Source of the DNA: a virus
Virus record (IMG/VR): IMGVR_UViG_3300027985_000312
Location: 1 to 22,603 of that record
DNA length: 22,603 nucleotides
Strand: one strand, 5' to 3'
Positions 7,183-14,381 of this stretch are shown here, piece after piece. The position numbers and the translations under genes are program-made. Position 1 is the first letter of the stretch. Every line of letters begins with the position of its first letter. The notes beneath the pieces are model-generated. The model was not told where the DNA came from. It made no database searches and saw nothing but the letters and a program-made list of their open reading frames with translations.

Positions 7183-7611
7183 CTACGCGTCGCCCTTGTG
7201 GGCCTTGACGGCCTCGGGATCGTTGCCCATCTGCCGCGCTACCTCGGATTCCGCCTCGGACAGCTCGACGGTCTGCGCCGGCTGCGTGATCGTCGCACCT
7301 TCGCCACTCGGGGTGACGGGTACGTGATCGTACGCGGCGGCGGCAGCGATCACGGCCTGCGCCATGGTGCTGTCCTGTCCCTCGGACAGCGACACGATGC
7401 CGTCAGCGTCGGCGTCAGCGATGGCCGACAGCGCAGCGCGCATCGGCTCGGGCATACCCTTGGCACTCGCTGCATCCAGCGCAGCATCGACACCCTTACG
7501 CTGCTCGTCAGCCTCGGCCTTGGCCGCTGCCTCAAGAGCGGTACGGGTTTCCTCGGGCATGTCCTCGGACAGCATGATGATCTGCCCATGCAGTCTGATC
7601 TTATCGCCCAT
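7183..7611 (-). CDS. Probable internal-start scaffold protein (in frame within the protease gene)
   Basis: Inside the protease/scaffold gene, AAAGGGGGTG at 7621-7630 lies 9 bases before in-frame ATG 7611. It is the same kind of ribosome binding site as the start sites of the neighbouring genes and better than that of the full-length gene. The product would be 142 residues (MGDKIRLHGQIIMLSEDM...), mostly Ala/Glu-rich helix, as expected of a scaffold. Mu makes its scaffold gpZ, and lambda its Nu3, from an in-frame internal start in the protease gene, so the arrangement has precedent. Expression is inferred and not proven. Confidence 0.55.
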   Translation of the reverse strand: MGDKIRLHGQIIMLSEDMPEETRTALEAAAKAEADEQRKGVDAALDAASAKGMPEPMRAALSAIADADADGIVSLSEGQDSTMAQAVIAAAAAYDHVPVTPSGEGATITQPAQTVELSEAESEVARQMGNDPEAVKAHKGDA

Positions 7612-8883
7612 TTCCAGTTTCACCCCCTTTGCGGTGGTCGCGCCCATGATCTGCTTCGCCTTGGCCATGGCGGTGTCGTGCAGCGCCTGCATGGCGCGCA
7701 CGCCCGCCTTGCCCTTGGCCATGCCACGCAACTGCGTGAACAGCTTGCCAAGAGCGGCCAGAATGGCCTCTGCGTCTTCGCCCTCTGCGTCGGCCAGGGT
7801 CGCCGTGAGATCCACGACGGCACTTGATAGGCCATCATCGGGCAGTATGGCTGCCGGCGCGTTCGTGCCGGCCGTAGGATCGGTGATCGGTTCGGTGTCC
7901 GTGGCGTTGCCTTCGGCGCGCGCCTTGGCCCTGCGCTCGTTCTCCTGGGCTACCGCGGTGCGCATGCCCATGAGGATGCCGGCCGGCAGGTCGGCGCACA
8001 GCTCGGAGATCCCGCGCACCAGGTCATCACCGGTCGCACCGTCGCCAACCAGCGCGCGCACCTTGTCCTGCAGCACGTCGGTGGCTTCGTACATGCCAGA
8101 CATGACGGGCCACTGCACCTGATCGGCCTTGCGGCGCTTCATGCGCTCCGCCATGGCGTCGGTGATCTCGCCCAGGGCCAGGGCGTCGCCACCATCGCGG
8201 TTCCCGCCCTCGGGGATCTCGGCACCCTCGGTGTACCATTCGGACAGCGCGGCGAACTCCACCACGTCCACCGGCTGCAGCGCCGGTATGGCTTTCGCCA
8301 GGATCGACCGTACGCCGGCGATGATGCCGGCGGGTTCGGCAAGTGAGATCTCAGGCAGCATCTTCATCACCGGCTTGTTGGTCGGTGTGACACTGCGCAG
8401 CACGGTGTAATCCTTGCCGGTTTCCTCGTCGTGGTACGGCGCGAACAGGGCCGACACGTAGCGGTACTGCTTGTCGGCCAACATGGATTCGCCAAGGCTC
8501 GTCCATTCAACGTCGGCAATCAGGCCAGGGATCGGATCGCCGGTGACGGCGTGGGGGAACTCCCCGATGTGCAGCCCGACTATCCAGCCGGCTGCCTTGT
8601 CCTCTGCGTGCTTGCCGTCGTCAACGAACGGGATCACCTTGCCAACGCGCTTGTCGAAGTTCTCCACAAGCGTTTCGGCCAGCTCGTGCGAGATCGTCAG
8701 ACGCTTGGGCAGGTGCGCATGCGCCGACGTGTCGAACGTGCCAATGGGCAGGATCGGCACCGACGACACGGTGCCAGCTGTGCCGGCATCCTCTGCCAGC
8801 TGCATGTTTGTGAACCAATCCACAGTTTCCACCGCCTTTTCCACAGTCTCCCTGACTGCATATAAATGGATCCCCGCGTGCAT
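7183..8883 (-). CDS. Mu gpI-like prohead protease fused to scaffold
   Basis: A 566-residue protein. The N-terminal third matches the Mu gpI protease family: PILPIGTF near residue 44, VIPFVDDGKHAEDKAAGWIV near 90-110, IADVEWTSLGESMLADKQYR near 127-146 and YVSALFAPY, then a TPTNKPVMKML segment. The rest is highly charged, Ala-rich and helical, as expected for a scaffold that is cut away by the protease. The family cleaves scaffold and capsid parts during prohead maturation. A strong internal ribosome binding site at 7621-7630 precedes in-frame Met425 and probably yields free scaffold. ATG 8883 is preceded by AGGA at short spacing; GTG codons about 12 to 20 codons later are possible alternative starts. 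It is the first gene after the terminator gap. Confidence 0.85.
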   Translation of the reverse strand: MHAGIHLYAVRETVEKAVETVDWFTNMQLAEDAGTAGTVSSVPILPIGTFDTSAHAHLPKRLTISHELAETLVENFDKRVGKVIPFVDDGKHAEDKAAGWIVGLHIGEFPHAVTGDPIPGLIADVEWTSLGESMLADKQYRYVSALFAPYHDEETGKDYTVLRSVTPTNKPVMKMLPEISLAEPAGIIAGVRSILAKAIPALQPVDVVEFAALSEWYTEGAEIPEGGNRDGGDALALGEITDAMAERMKRRKADQVQWPVMSGMYEATDVLQDKVRALVGDGATGDDLVRGISELCADLPAGILMGMRTAVAQENERRAKARAEGNATDTEPITDPTAGTNAPAAILPDDGLSSAVVDLTATLADAEGEDAEAILAALGKLFTQLRGMAKGKAGVRAMQALHDTAMAKAKQIMGATTAKGVKLEMGDKIRLHGQIIMLSEDMPEETRTALEAAAKAEADEQRKGVDAALDAASAKGMPEPMRAALSAIADADADGIVSLSEGQDSTMAQAVIAAAAAYDHVPVTPSGEGATITQPAQTVELSEAESEVARQMGNDPEAVKAHKGDA

Positions 8884-8894
8884 ATTCCTGCATA

Positions 8895-8909
8895 CGTTAC
8901 GCTGTAACG
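8895..8909. promoter_or_regulatory. 15-base palindrome upstream of the protease gene
   Basis: CGTTAC and GTAACG form perfect 6-base arms around GCT, 12 bases upstream of ATG 8883. A palindrome of the same size, with the same central ACGCTGT, lies upstream of the terminase small subunit gene at 15084-15098. It could be an operator or an RNA hairpin in the leader. Confidence 0.35.
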
Positions 8910-8950
8910 CGTAGCGGTATCACCCCGCGCACGTGCCTGATCGACGCACG

Positions 8951-9004
8951 AAAAACACCGCCCGTGACCTGGGCGAATGTCGCCTAAGACACTTTCGGGC
9001 GGTG
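8951..9004 (-). terminator. Rho-independent terminator with nested hairpin
   Basis: On the minus strand, CACCGCCCG (complement of 8996-9004) pairs perfectly over 9 bp with CGGGCGGTG (complement of 8956-8964), directly followed by TTTTT (8951-8955). The 31-base loop contains a second 5-bp hairpin, GGCGA/TCGCC (8972-8976 with 8980-8984). It lies about 300 bases after the last small gene of the terminase-portal-MuF operon and about 70 bases before the protease gene. It therefore probably separates two transcription units. Confidence 0.65.
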
Positions 9005-9300
9005 CGGTGTCTGTTCATACCTGCGTTCCGGAATAGGCCCCGTGAGCCTCTGTAGTCGATTCTCTGACCTAGTTGTACCGGTACGCCGTCCTGTCCGACA
9101 TGGCATCGTTTCTGCATACGGGTAACGGCCTGCGCTCGTCGGTCGCCCTTTCTCACTGGTCGTTCAGCAGGGTAGACCATCAGCGGTGGAGATCGCCGGC
9201 GCAACCAAAGCGGCGACTGGCAAGCAAGACGCGTGGTGCGGCTCGGAGCACCAACAAGGCGCCGGCGCGGATACCCGACTAGACGGGCGCAGGCCGACCA

Positions 9301-9486
9301 CTACACTGGAAGACCAAAGAGCGCACGCACCTTACCTCGCATGGTCAGCTCTGGCACGCTGAAGCACACACTCGTGTGTCTCCGCGTTGCCTTGTCCCAC
9401 CGATAGTGCGCGGCACAGTGCCCCCGACGCTTCTTGCAGAAACGACACTGGCGGAATACCCGCGCGCCCGCATGGGTGGTTCCCAT
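9301..9486 (-). CDS. Small basic Cys-containing protein
   Basis: A 61-residue basic protein from ATG 9486, preceded by AAGGGTGG at a spacing of 7 bases. It contains C14-x2-C17-x6-C24 (QCRFCKKRRGHC) and a later C41, a possible zinc site, and ends MRGKVRALFGLPV. It overlaps another open frame on the same strand (9332-9544) that begins right after the upstream gene, so the true gene may be longer and joined by a frameshift. The family is not recognised. It lies in the operon after MuF, before the terminator. Confidence 0.5.
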   Translation of the reverse strand: MGTTHAGARVFRQCRFCKKRRGHCAAHYRWDKATRRHTSVCFSVPELTMRGKVRALFGLPV

Positions 9487-9544
9487 CGGTGCACCACCCT
9501 TCGTCGTAGTCAGGGCAGGCTTCTTGATCGTCTGGCGTGCGCAT
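9332..9544 (-). CDS. Alternative/overlapping small ORF, possibly the 5' part of the same gene
   Basis: This frame starts at ATG 9544, only 2 bases after the TAG of the preceding gene, which is how the other genes in this operon are spaced. Its first part (MRTPDDQEACPDYDEGWCTD, followed by GNHPCG) is acidic and Cys-containing and looks coding. The second half looks like an out-of-frame reading of the basic protein at 9301-9486. The real product may be the N-terminus of this frame joined to the C-terminus of the other by a +1 shift. Either frame could also stand alone. Confidence 0.35.
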   Translation of the reverse strand: MRTPDDQEACPDYDEGWCTDGNHPCGRAGIPPVSFLQEASGALCRALSVGQGNAETHECVLQRARADHAR

Positions 9545-9546
9545 CG

Positions 9547-9756
9547 CTACGCCTTCGCAGGCGTGAACTGCACCCCGTTGTCGCCAGGGTATGGCTTGGT
9601 GTGGTCGTTCTTTCCGTTCCAGATCACCAGCGGTATGCCGTCCGGAAACGCTGTGCAGGTGCGTTCGATACCGGACGACACCAGGTTGTTGCAGAACGAG
9701 CACACGGCGCTGTAGGGTGCTACGTTCAGTTCTCGGTCGTCTATCACGCGTTCCAT
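9547..9756 (-). CDS. Small conserved Cys-containing phage protein
   Basis: A 69-residue protein from ATG 9756, preceded by TAGGGGTG at a spacing of 5 bases; the frame upstream of this (to 9801) lies inside the MuF gene and lacks a site. It has C19-x2-C22 (VCSFCNNL) and a third Cys in [12 protein letters not shown], then [19 protein letters not shown]. The C-x2-C ... C-x-A-F-P-x-G-I-P ... G-x-x-D-H ... P-G-D-x-G pattern is one I associate with small conserved bacterial and phage proteins of unknown function. Zinc binding is possible. It lies 10 bases after the MuF stop. Confidence 0.7.
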   Translation of the reverse strand: MERVIDDRELNVAPYSAVCSFCNNLVSSGIERTCTAFPDGIPLVIWNGKNDHTKPYPGDNGVQFTPAKA

Positions 9757-9766
9757 GTCCGCACCC

Positions 9767-11284
9767 CTACCAGTCCGCGGCCAGTGTTCCGGTGCGCTCA
9801 TACCGGAACCCTAGATCATCTGCAGCATTCGTCCAAAGCACATGGCCGTGACTCAGGTTTGCTTCCCAAACCTCAATGTCGCCCTTGGCGATGGCGACCT
9901 GCATCTGCACGCGCGTGTTCAGCTCGTGTTTGTACACGGCTTCTTTTAGCGCCCGCAAATCGGGGAACGCTTCGCGCCATGTCTTCCCTTCTGGCGGCAA
10001 CATCGTGTAGTCGTAACCGCTTGCGCCTATGACGCGAATCTCGGCTAGGTTGTACTGCCAGGCGCTGTACACGTCCTGTTGACTGAACGATGTACCACCA
10101 GGGTGGTTATGGATCATCAGCCGCCCGTTGCGCAGTCGTTCCAGGTGCTCAGGCGCCACCGATACCGAATCGGCCGTGCGCCTCTGTGGTAGGTCTATTA
10201 GATTGCCGGCGTCGTCCCAGGCGTGTACTTCTTCGATCTTCTTGCCGCGTATCCGATTGGCAACCTTGGCCACTTTCTTGTTCAACTCGGCATCGGTCAG
10301 GCGCTGCGTTGTAGGCTTGGCCGGTGGGATCTCCGGAACAACCGGCTGGTTGCCGCTCCACCCTTCGGGTATGTAGCTGCCCTGGTCTAGATCCCTCTTG
10401 AATATCAGGATCTCGAAGCATCGGCACTCATTGCCGTAGCGGGCGCCCAGGCAATCCTGATTCGGCGCCTTGCCGAACTGCTCCCGCGGGTACTCGGTGC
10501 CGTCCATGCGTTGGCAGTTCTCGCACACGTTGCCGTCAAGGATGGCCGTGTAGTGGACGCTTGCCACGTCCTGTTCCACTTCGTTGAACGCCAGCAGGCG
10601 ACCGACGCCCACAGACTCACGGCCGGCGGTACGGGCCGCCGCAACGAGCGTGCGCGTGCCGGCCAGGATCGCCCCAGCCAGTGCGCTTCCGTCGTCCGCG
10701 GCCACCGCAGCGTCCACAAGCTGCCTGGTGGCGGAATCGGCCAGCTGTGTGCCGGTCGCTATGGCTCGTGTCGCGGCATCAACCACAGCCTGCACGATAG
10801 CCTGTGACACCCTGGACGCAAGCACGTTGGCCTTGGCTGCCAGGTACGCCTTCGCCTTTGCAGGGTCTTGCCGTGCGCCTGCCAGCTGTACGCCCACCTG
10901 GGCGCGGTGCTGGTCCAGTATCTGGCGCCGGCCGGCGTCCACCGCCTTGGCCATTTCCTTGCGCATGACGTTGGCCAGCTGCGCCGTGTATGACGCGGCA
11001 AGCGTGTTCAGCGCCTGCATGTCGCCCGTTTTGACGACCTCGCGGGCCTCGTCCACGAGCTGTTCGGCCATCTTCCGGACGACGGGCGCGGCTGCCTCGG
11101 CTATGCCGATCTCGGCCGCGTCCATGTCGGCCTGCACGCGCTCCACGTCGCCATACGCCTTTTCGATCTCGGACAGCGCACGCCAGAACGGCTGCACGGG
11201 CATGGCATCCAGGGCCGTGGTGCACCGGTCCAGCAGTGCCTGCCGGTCGGCCAGGGCCGCGGTATGTTCGCATGCGCGGCACAT
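9767..11284 (-). CDS. MuF-like head morphogenesis protein with C-terminal JAMM/RadC-like domain
   Basis: A 505-residue protein from ATG 11284 ([11 protein letters not shown]), with AGGGGAG about 10 bases upstream and a 1-base gap from the preceding stop. Residues 1-240 are long Ala-rich helices. Residues 240-292 carry the MuF (Mu gp30/SPP1 gp7) core with a four-Cys site: [14 protein letters not shown] and later [15 protein letters not shown]. Residues 345-440 form a different domain: [19 protein letters not shown], then [20 protein letters not shown]. That is an H-x-H-P-x5-S-x2-D metal site as in JAMM/RadC-type proteases, with Glu in KKIEE as a possible acid. MuF proteins enter proheads with the portal and often bear C-terminal effector domains. 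Whether this one processes virion proteins or acts in the host is not known. Confidence 0.85.
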   Translation of the reverse strand: MCRACEHTAALADRQALLDRCTTALDAMPVQPFWRALSEIEKAYGDVERVQADMDAAEIGIAEAAAPVVRKMAEQLVDEAREVVKTGDMQALNTLAASYTAQLANVMRKEMAKAVDAGRRQILDQHRAQVGVQLAGARQDPAKAKAYLAAKANVLASRVSQAIVQAVVDAATRAIATGTQLADSATRQLVDAAVAADDGSALAGAILAGTRTLVAAARTAGRESVGVGRLLAFNEVEQDVASVHYTAILDGNVCENCQRMDGTEYPREQFGKAPNQDCLGARYGNECRCFEILIFKRDLDQGSYIPEGWSGNQPVVPEIPPAKPTTQRLTDAELNKKVAKVANRIRGKKIEEVHAWDDAGNLIDLPQRRTADSVSVAPEHLERLRNGRLMIHNHPGGTSFSQQDVYSAWQYNLAEIRVIGASGYDYTMLPPEGKTWREAFPDLRALKEAVYKHELNTRVQMQVAIAKGDIEVWEANLSHGHVLWTNAADDLGFRYERTGTLAADW

Positions 11285-11285
11285 G

Positions 11286-11483
11286 TTAGATGAACTCCCC
11301 TGTGGCAAGAATGCACGATGTAGTGAGCGTCACCGCGCCGTCGCTGTCTGCCTCGGCATACGTGCAGTGCGCCACGCCGTCGTCGTCCACCGTTACCTCG
11401 TCCAGCGTGACCGAAAACACGCCAAACCCGTTCACAATCATGGGCGTTGGAAGTAGCGGGCCGTGTTCGTCCCTCTGGCACAT
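11286..11483 (-). CDS. Small beta-rich protein between portal and MuF genes
   Basis: A 65-residue acidic protein from ATG 11483, with AGGGGGC 5 to 6 bases upstream. The sequence alternates hydrophobic and polar residues in likely strands (FGVFSVTLDEVTVDDDGVAH, AVTLTTSCILATG). It lies 9 bases after the portal stop and 1 base before the MuF start, so it belongs to the head operon. The family is not recognised; a small structural or assembly role is a guess. Confidence 0.65.
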   Translation of the reverse strand: MCQRDEHGPLLPTPMIVNGFGVFSVTLDEVTVDDDGVAHCTYAEADSDGAVTLTTSCILATGEFI

Positions 11484-11492
11484 GGCTGCCCC

Positions 11493-12926
11493 CTATCCCT
11501 CGGCGGCCATGGCCAGGCGCAGATCGTGCGCCAGTTCTCGGATCTCCACAGCAGCGGCTTTCCAGTCGATCCCTGACAGCATGGCGTCGCCGCCACCGCC
11601 CTGGGTATCGTCGTCCGCGTCCTGGTCGGGCGCCGCGCTTTCGTCATCTTCCAGCGGCACACCCAGCAGGTCGGCTATCTTGACCACCGAAATGCCGGCG
11701 TTGCCGCTTTGCATGGCGACCTTCAGCAGTTCGCCAAGGTACGCGCGCATGTCGTCACTGAAGCGCGATACGGTCAGCGTCGGCACCGGTGCGTCGGGTC
11801 CGAACGTATACCGGACGATACGCGGCACAAGCTGGTTCTGCACGGCTTCCACAACGTCGCCCAGCAGACCGTCCAACATCATCATGTACGCTTCCGCGTG
11901 GGTCTGTGACAGCGCCAGGCTGCCCGTGTCCTGCGTCTGCGTGAAGAACGTGTCAGGGACCAGCAGGCCGCGCAGAATCCACGTGTTGTGGGCGTTCAGC
12001 GCCTCAAGGTACATCTGCGACCGCTGCGAATCCTCGATGAAACGCACGTCCCACTTGGGTTCGCCCTCGGGTGACGACGGCACCCACATGGCCACGTCGT
12101 CGGTCGTGATGCCTGATGCCAGGGCGCGGGCCTTTTCCCAGTTCGGCGTCTGATCGGTTTCATCAGTGCCGGCGGGATACTCTACCAGCGTCGGCGGGAT
12201 CGCGCGGCGCTCCATGTAGCGCATGAACATGTCCCACAGCATCTGCTGGCGGTACCACGGTTCGTATGCCGCAATGAGCGCCGACGTGCCGAACATGTTG
12301 CCGTACTCCATGTCCAGCCCAAAGTGAAACGCCTTCTCAGCCTCTAGGGTCGCTCCGGACGGCTTCAGCAGTTTGTATCCGGTGAACTGTTCCAGGCCGT
12401 CTACCTCGATTGCCTGCACGTTGTCAGGTGAAAGGTCCTTCAGCTTGGAGATCACCCAGCCGTCCACCAGCTGGTCCATACCCCTGTCGCCATCGACCAG
12501 GTGTATACCTTCGCGGCGTTCCCATACCACTTCGTGCGGCGCGAACCCGCGCGCACTGCCGGTCTTGCCACAGTTGCGCATGAGCGTGCGCCAGATCCCT
12601 GACAGGACCACGCGCACGTACTCAGCCATCACTGGGTCGGGGCCTTCGACGGCCGGCGTTGTACCCATGAGCGGCATATACCGCAGCTTCAGGCCGGCGT
12701 GCACCTGGAAATGGCGCTGCATCTTGATGAACGTCGCCGCGCCTATGCGCTCGGGGTTGTATGTCCCGATACGCGCCGCGGTGTTGCCAAAGTCCGTGAT
12801 ATTGTTCGCCCCACGCAGGGCCACTTCACCGGTGGGGATCTTCACACCCTTGCCGGTCGCCGCACCCACCGATCCTTCGGAAAGGTACGTGGGCTTGCGC
12901 ATACCCGCGCGACTCTGCTTTGGCAT
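11493..12926 (-). CDS. Portal protein, DUF935 / Mu gp29-like
   Basis: A 477-residue protein from ATG 12926 (MPKQSRAGMRKPTYLSEG), preceded by AGGTGG at a good distance; GTG codons at 12938 and 12935 lie in that site. Features fit the DUF935-type portal family: MQRHFQVHAGLKLRYMPLMG, RGFAPHEVVW, WYRQQMLWDMFMRYMERRAI, then PPTLVEYPAG, then WVPSSPEGEPKWDVRFIEDS, LNAHNTWILRGLLVPDTFFT and LALSQTHAEAYMMMLDGLLG. The C-terminus is acidic and Gly-rich. Portals form the dodecameric DNA channel and the docking site for terminase and neck. It directly follows terminase large subunit and precedes MuF, the canonical order. Length is normal for the family. Confidence 0.9.
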   Translation of the reverse strand: MPKQSRAGMRKPTYLSEGSVGAATGKGVKIPTGEVALRGANNITDFGNTAARIGTYNPERIGAATFIKMQRHFQVHAGLKLRYMPLMGTTPAVEGPDPVMAEYVRVVLSGIWRTLMRNCGKTGSARGFAPHEVVWERREGIHLVDGDRGMDQLVDGWVISKLKDLSPDNVQAIEVDGLEQFTGYKLLKPSGATLEAEKAFHFGLDMEYGNMFGTSALIAAYEPWYRQQMLWDMFMRYMERRAIPPTLVEYPAGTDETDQTPNWEKARALASGITTDDVAMWVPSSPEGEPKWDVRFIEDSQRSQMYLEALNAHNTWILRGLLVPDTFFTQTQDTGSLALSQTHAEAYMMMLDGLLGDVVEAVQNQLVPRIVRYTFGPDAPVPTLTVSRFSDDMRAYLGELLKVAMQSGNAGISVVKIADLLGVPLEDDESAAPDQDADDDTQGGGGDAMLSGIDWKAAAVEIRELAHDLRLAMAAEG

Positions 12927-12938
12927 GTCCTGCACCAC

Positions 12939-14381
12939 CTATCTGCGCCTGCTGATCGTCCCCGTGCTGCCCTGCTTGGGCACGCGGTCGGGAACCGGTG
13001 TCTGTCGTTTCTGCCCGCCACTGCCGGCGGTCCCGCCGGTTGTACCGAACACCAGGCGGTTGTGTGCGCCGCTGGCGCTGTCCACCTGGTCGTCGTGAAT
13101 GTCGGGGTTGGGGAACTGCTCCAACTCGTTGAACCAATCGCGGTTCCATGGACCACGCACGACGTACACGTGGCCGTTCTTCGCCGCGGCGCTGAACGGT
13201 TCGGCGCGCTGCGCCTTGTTGCCCGTCACCCTGTGCCCATAGACCGTGTAGCCGGCCAGGACGTTGCGCTGGTAGTGCGAAATGCTGTCCTTGCCGCTGC
13301 TGCCTGGTTCCTGCTCGATCCAGATTGTGGGCCGCAGGTATTCGGTTGATCGCGCCTGCGTCGAAATGGCGTCCTCTGTGTCTGCAGGATTCTTGCGGAA
13401 TCGGAGCACCAGCAGCACATAGAACCGGCCCAGGGCGTCCATGCCCATGAGTGTAAGCACGGTCCAGTCAGGGTTCCGGTTGGCCTTGGTGGCCTCGGTG
13501 GCCGCACGATCCACGTACAGCACTATGCGCACGAGCGCCGGCACCTGCGACTGGTCGATCATGTGGAACCACTTGCGGTCGAACATGTCACCTTTGGGCA
13601 CCACGTCCCAGTTACCACGCAGCAGCTGTTCCCGCGTCACGGGGTCAAGTGCCGACAGCTTGCGCAGGTATTCGGCCTTGTCTATGGACGGGTTATCTTG
13701 GATCAACGACGGTATGAACCGCATCGAACGGTCAACCATCACCCCGTCTATCAACTCGGTTTCCACGTGTGTGACGTTCGGTGGTGCCGGCAGGATGAAC
13801 CGACCGCGCACCCACTCGTGACCGACGCCGCCAGGGTTGGACGACGACCGGACGCGTACGGGGATCTTCGATCCCTCTAGGCGCCTGACACGCGACAGCA
13901 GGTAGGTGTACTGGGTTTCGGTGAAGCTCGTCAGTTCCTCAAAGCCCACGTATTGGTATTCACCTGACTGGTAATCGTGCTTGTCGTTCTCGTACTGCAT
14001 GGCGCCGAACATCAGAACGGCGCCGCTGGGAAACGTCCAGGTGTGCCTGTTTTCGTTCCACTTGGCGCCACGTTCGCGCCAGCCGGCTTCAGCAGCCCAG
14101 GTGTGTGACCTTGGTATCAGGCCGCTTGCCTGTGTCAGCTCGGGGAACGTACGGCGCAATAGCAAGGCTGCATAGCCTGGAACGTCCACGAACTGTAGCG
14201 CGTCCATGAGCATGGCATCTGACTTGCCGCCGCCGGCCGCGCCGCCGAACATCACTTCGTCTTCGATGGTGCCCAGGAACAGCGCCTGTTTGGCGTGCGG
14301 TCTAGGTACCGTTGGCCTTCTTGGATCTCTCGGGACCCAGCCCGCTGCGTCCAGCGCCTCTGCCGCCGTCAGCGCCCGCAC
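12939..14381 (-). CDS. terL: Terminase large subunit
   Basis: ATPase-nuclease motor that packages DNA through the portal. Counting from GTG 14381, Walker A is GGAAGGGKSDAM (about residues 46-57), Walker B YQYVGFEELTSF (about 142-153), and the coupling motif SSNPGGVGHEW follows near 180. The C-terminal RNase H-like nuclease has LYVDRAA near 290 and NPDIHDDQVDSASGA near 445. I choose GTG 14381 because AGGACG lies just upstream and the frame above it is Ser/Thr-rich and overlaps well-behaved small-subunit coding sequence. ATG 14456 (MSTQTHSSIGN) is the alternative and would give 505 residues and a 155-base overlap. The stop is immediately followed by the portal gene. Confidence 0.93.
   Translation of the reverse strand: MRALTAAEALDAAGWVPRDPRRPTVPRPHAKQALFLGTIEDEVMFGGAAGGGKSDAMLMDALQFVDVPGYAALLLRRTFPELTQASGLIPRSHTWAAEAGWRERGAKWNENRHTWTFPSGAVLMFGAMQYENDKHDYQSGEYQYVGFEELTSFTETQYTYLLSRVRRLEGSKIPVRVRSSSNPGGVGHEWVRGRFILPAPPNVTHVETELIDGVMVDRSMRFIPSLIQDNPSIDKAEYLRKLSALDPVTREQLLRGNWDVVPKGDMFDRKWFHMIDQSQVPALVRIVLYVDRAATEATKANRNPDWTVLTLMGMDALGRFYVLLVLRFRKNPADTEDAISTQARSTEYLRPTIWIEQEPGSSGKDSISHYQRNVLAGYTVYGHRVTGNKAQRAEPFSAAAKNGHVYVVRGPWNRDWFNELEQFPNPDIHDDQVDSASGAHNRLVFGTTGGTAGSGGQKRQTPVPDRVPKQGSTGTISRRR

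Larger units (their letters stand above)
8884..9300. other. Gap between the head-morphogenesis operon and the protease gene
   Basis: This stretch of about 417 bases holds no gene I can support. It contains the terminator at 8951-9004, a 15-base palindrome at 8895-8909 and a small 6-bp hairpin TGGTGC/GCACCA at 9234-9253. A minus-strand frame that could start at ATG 9117 (MQKRCHVGQDG...) runs down to 8920. It has no well-placed ribosome binding site, is Arg-rich and passes through the terminator hairpin, so I do not call it. A promoter for the protease gene is expected here, but I cannot point to convincing -35 and -10 boxes. Confidence 0.5.

Noticed and set aside
8920-9204. A minus-strand frame in the gap before the protease gene
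   Set aside because: It is Arg-rich, lacks a well-placed ribosome binding site and runs through a clear terminator hairpin; kept only as a remark.
9234-9253. A hairpin TGGTGC/GCACCA considered as part of a tRNA
   Set aside because: No T-loop or anticodon arm can be built around it.
12939-14381. Whether the phage is a transposable Mu-type phage
   Set aside because: Only the head genes are Mu-like; no MuA/MuB-type transposase gene is visible, so Mu-like transposition cannot be claimed.
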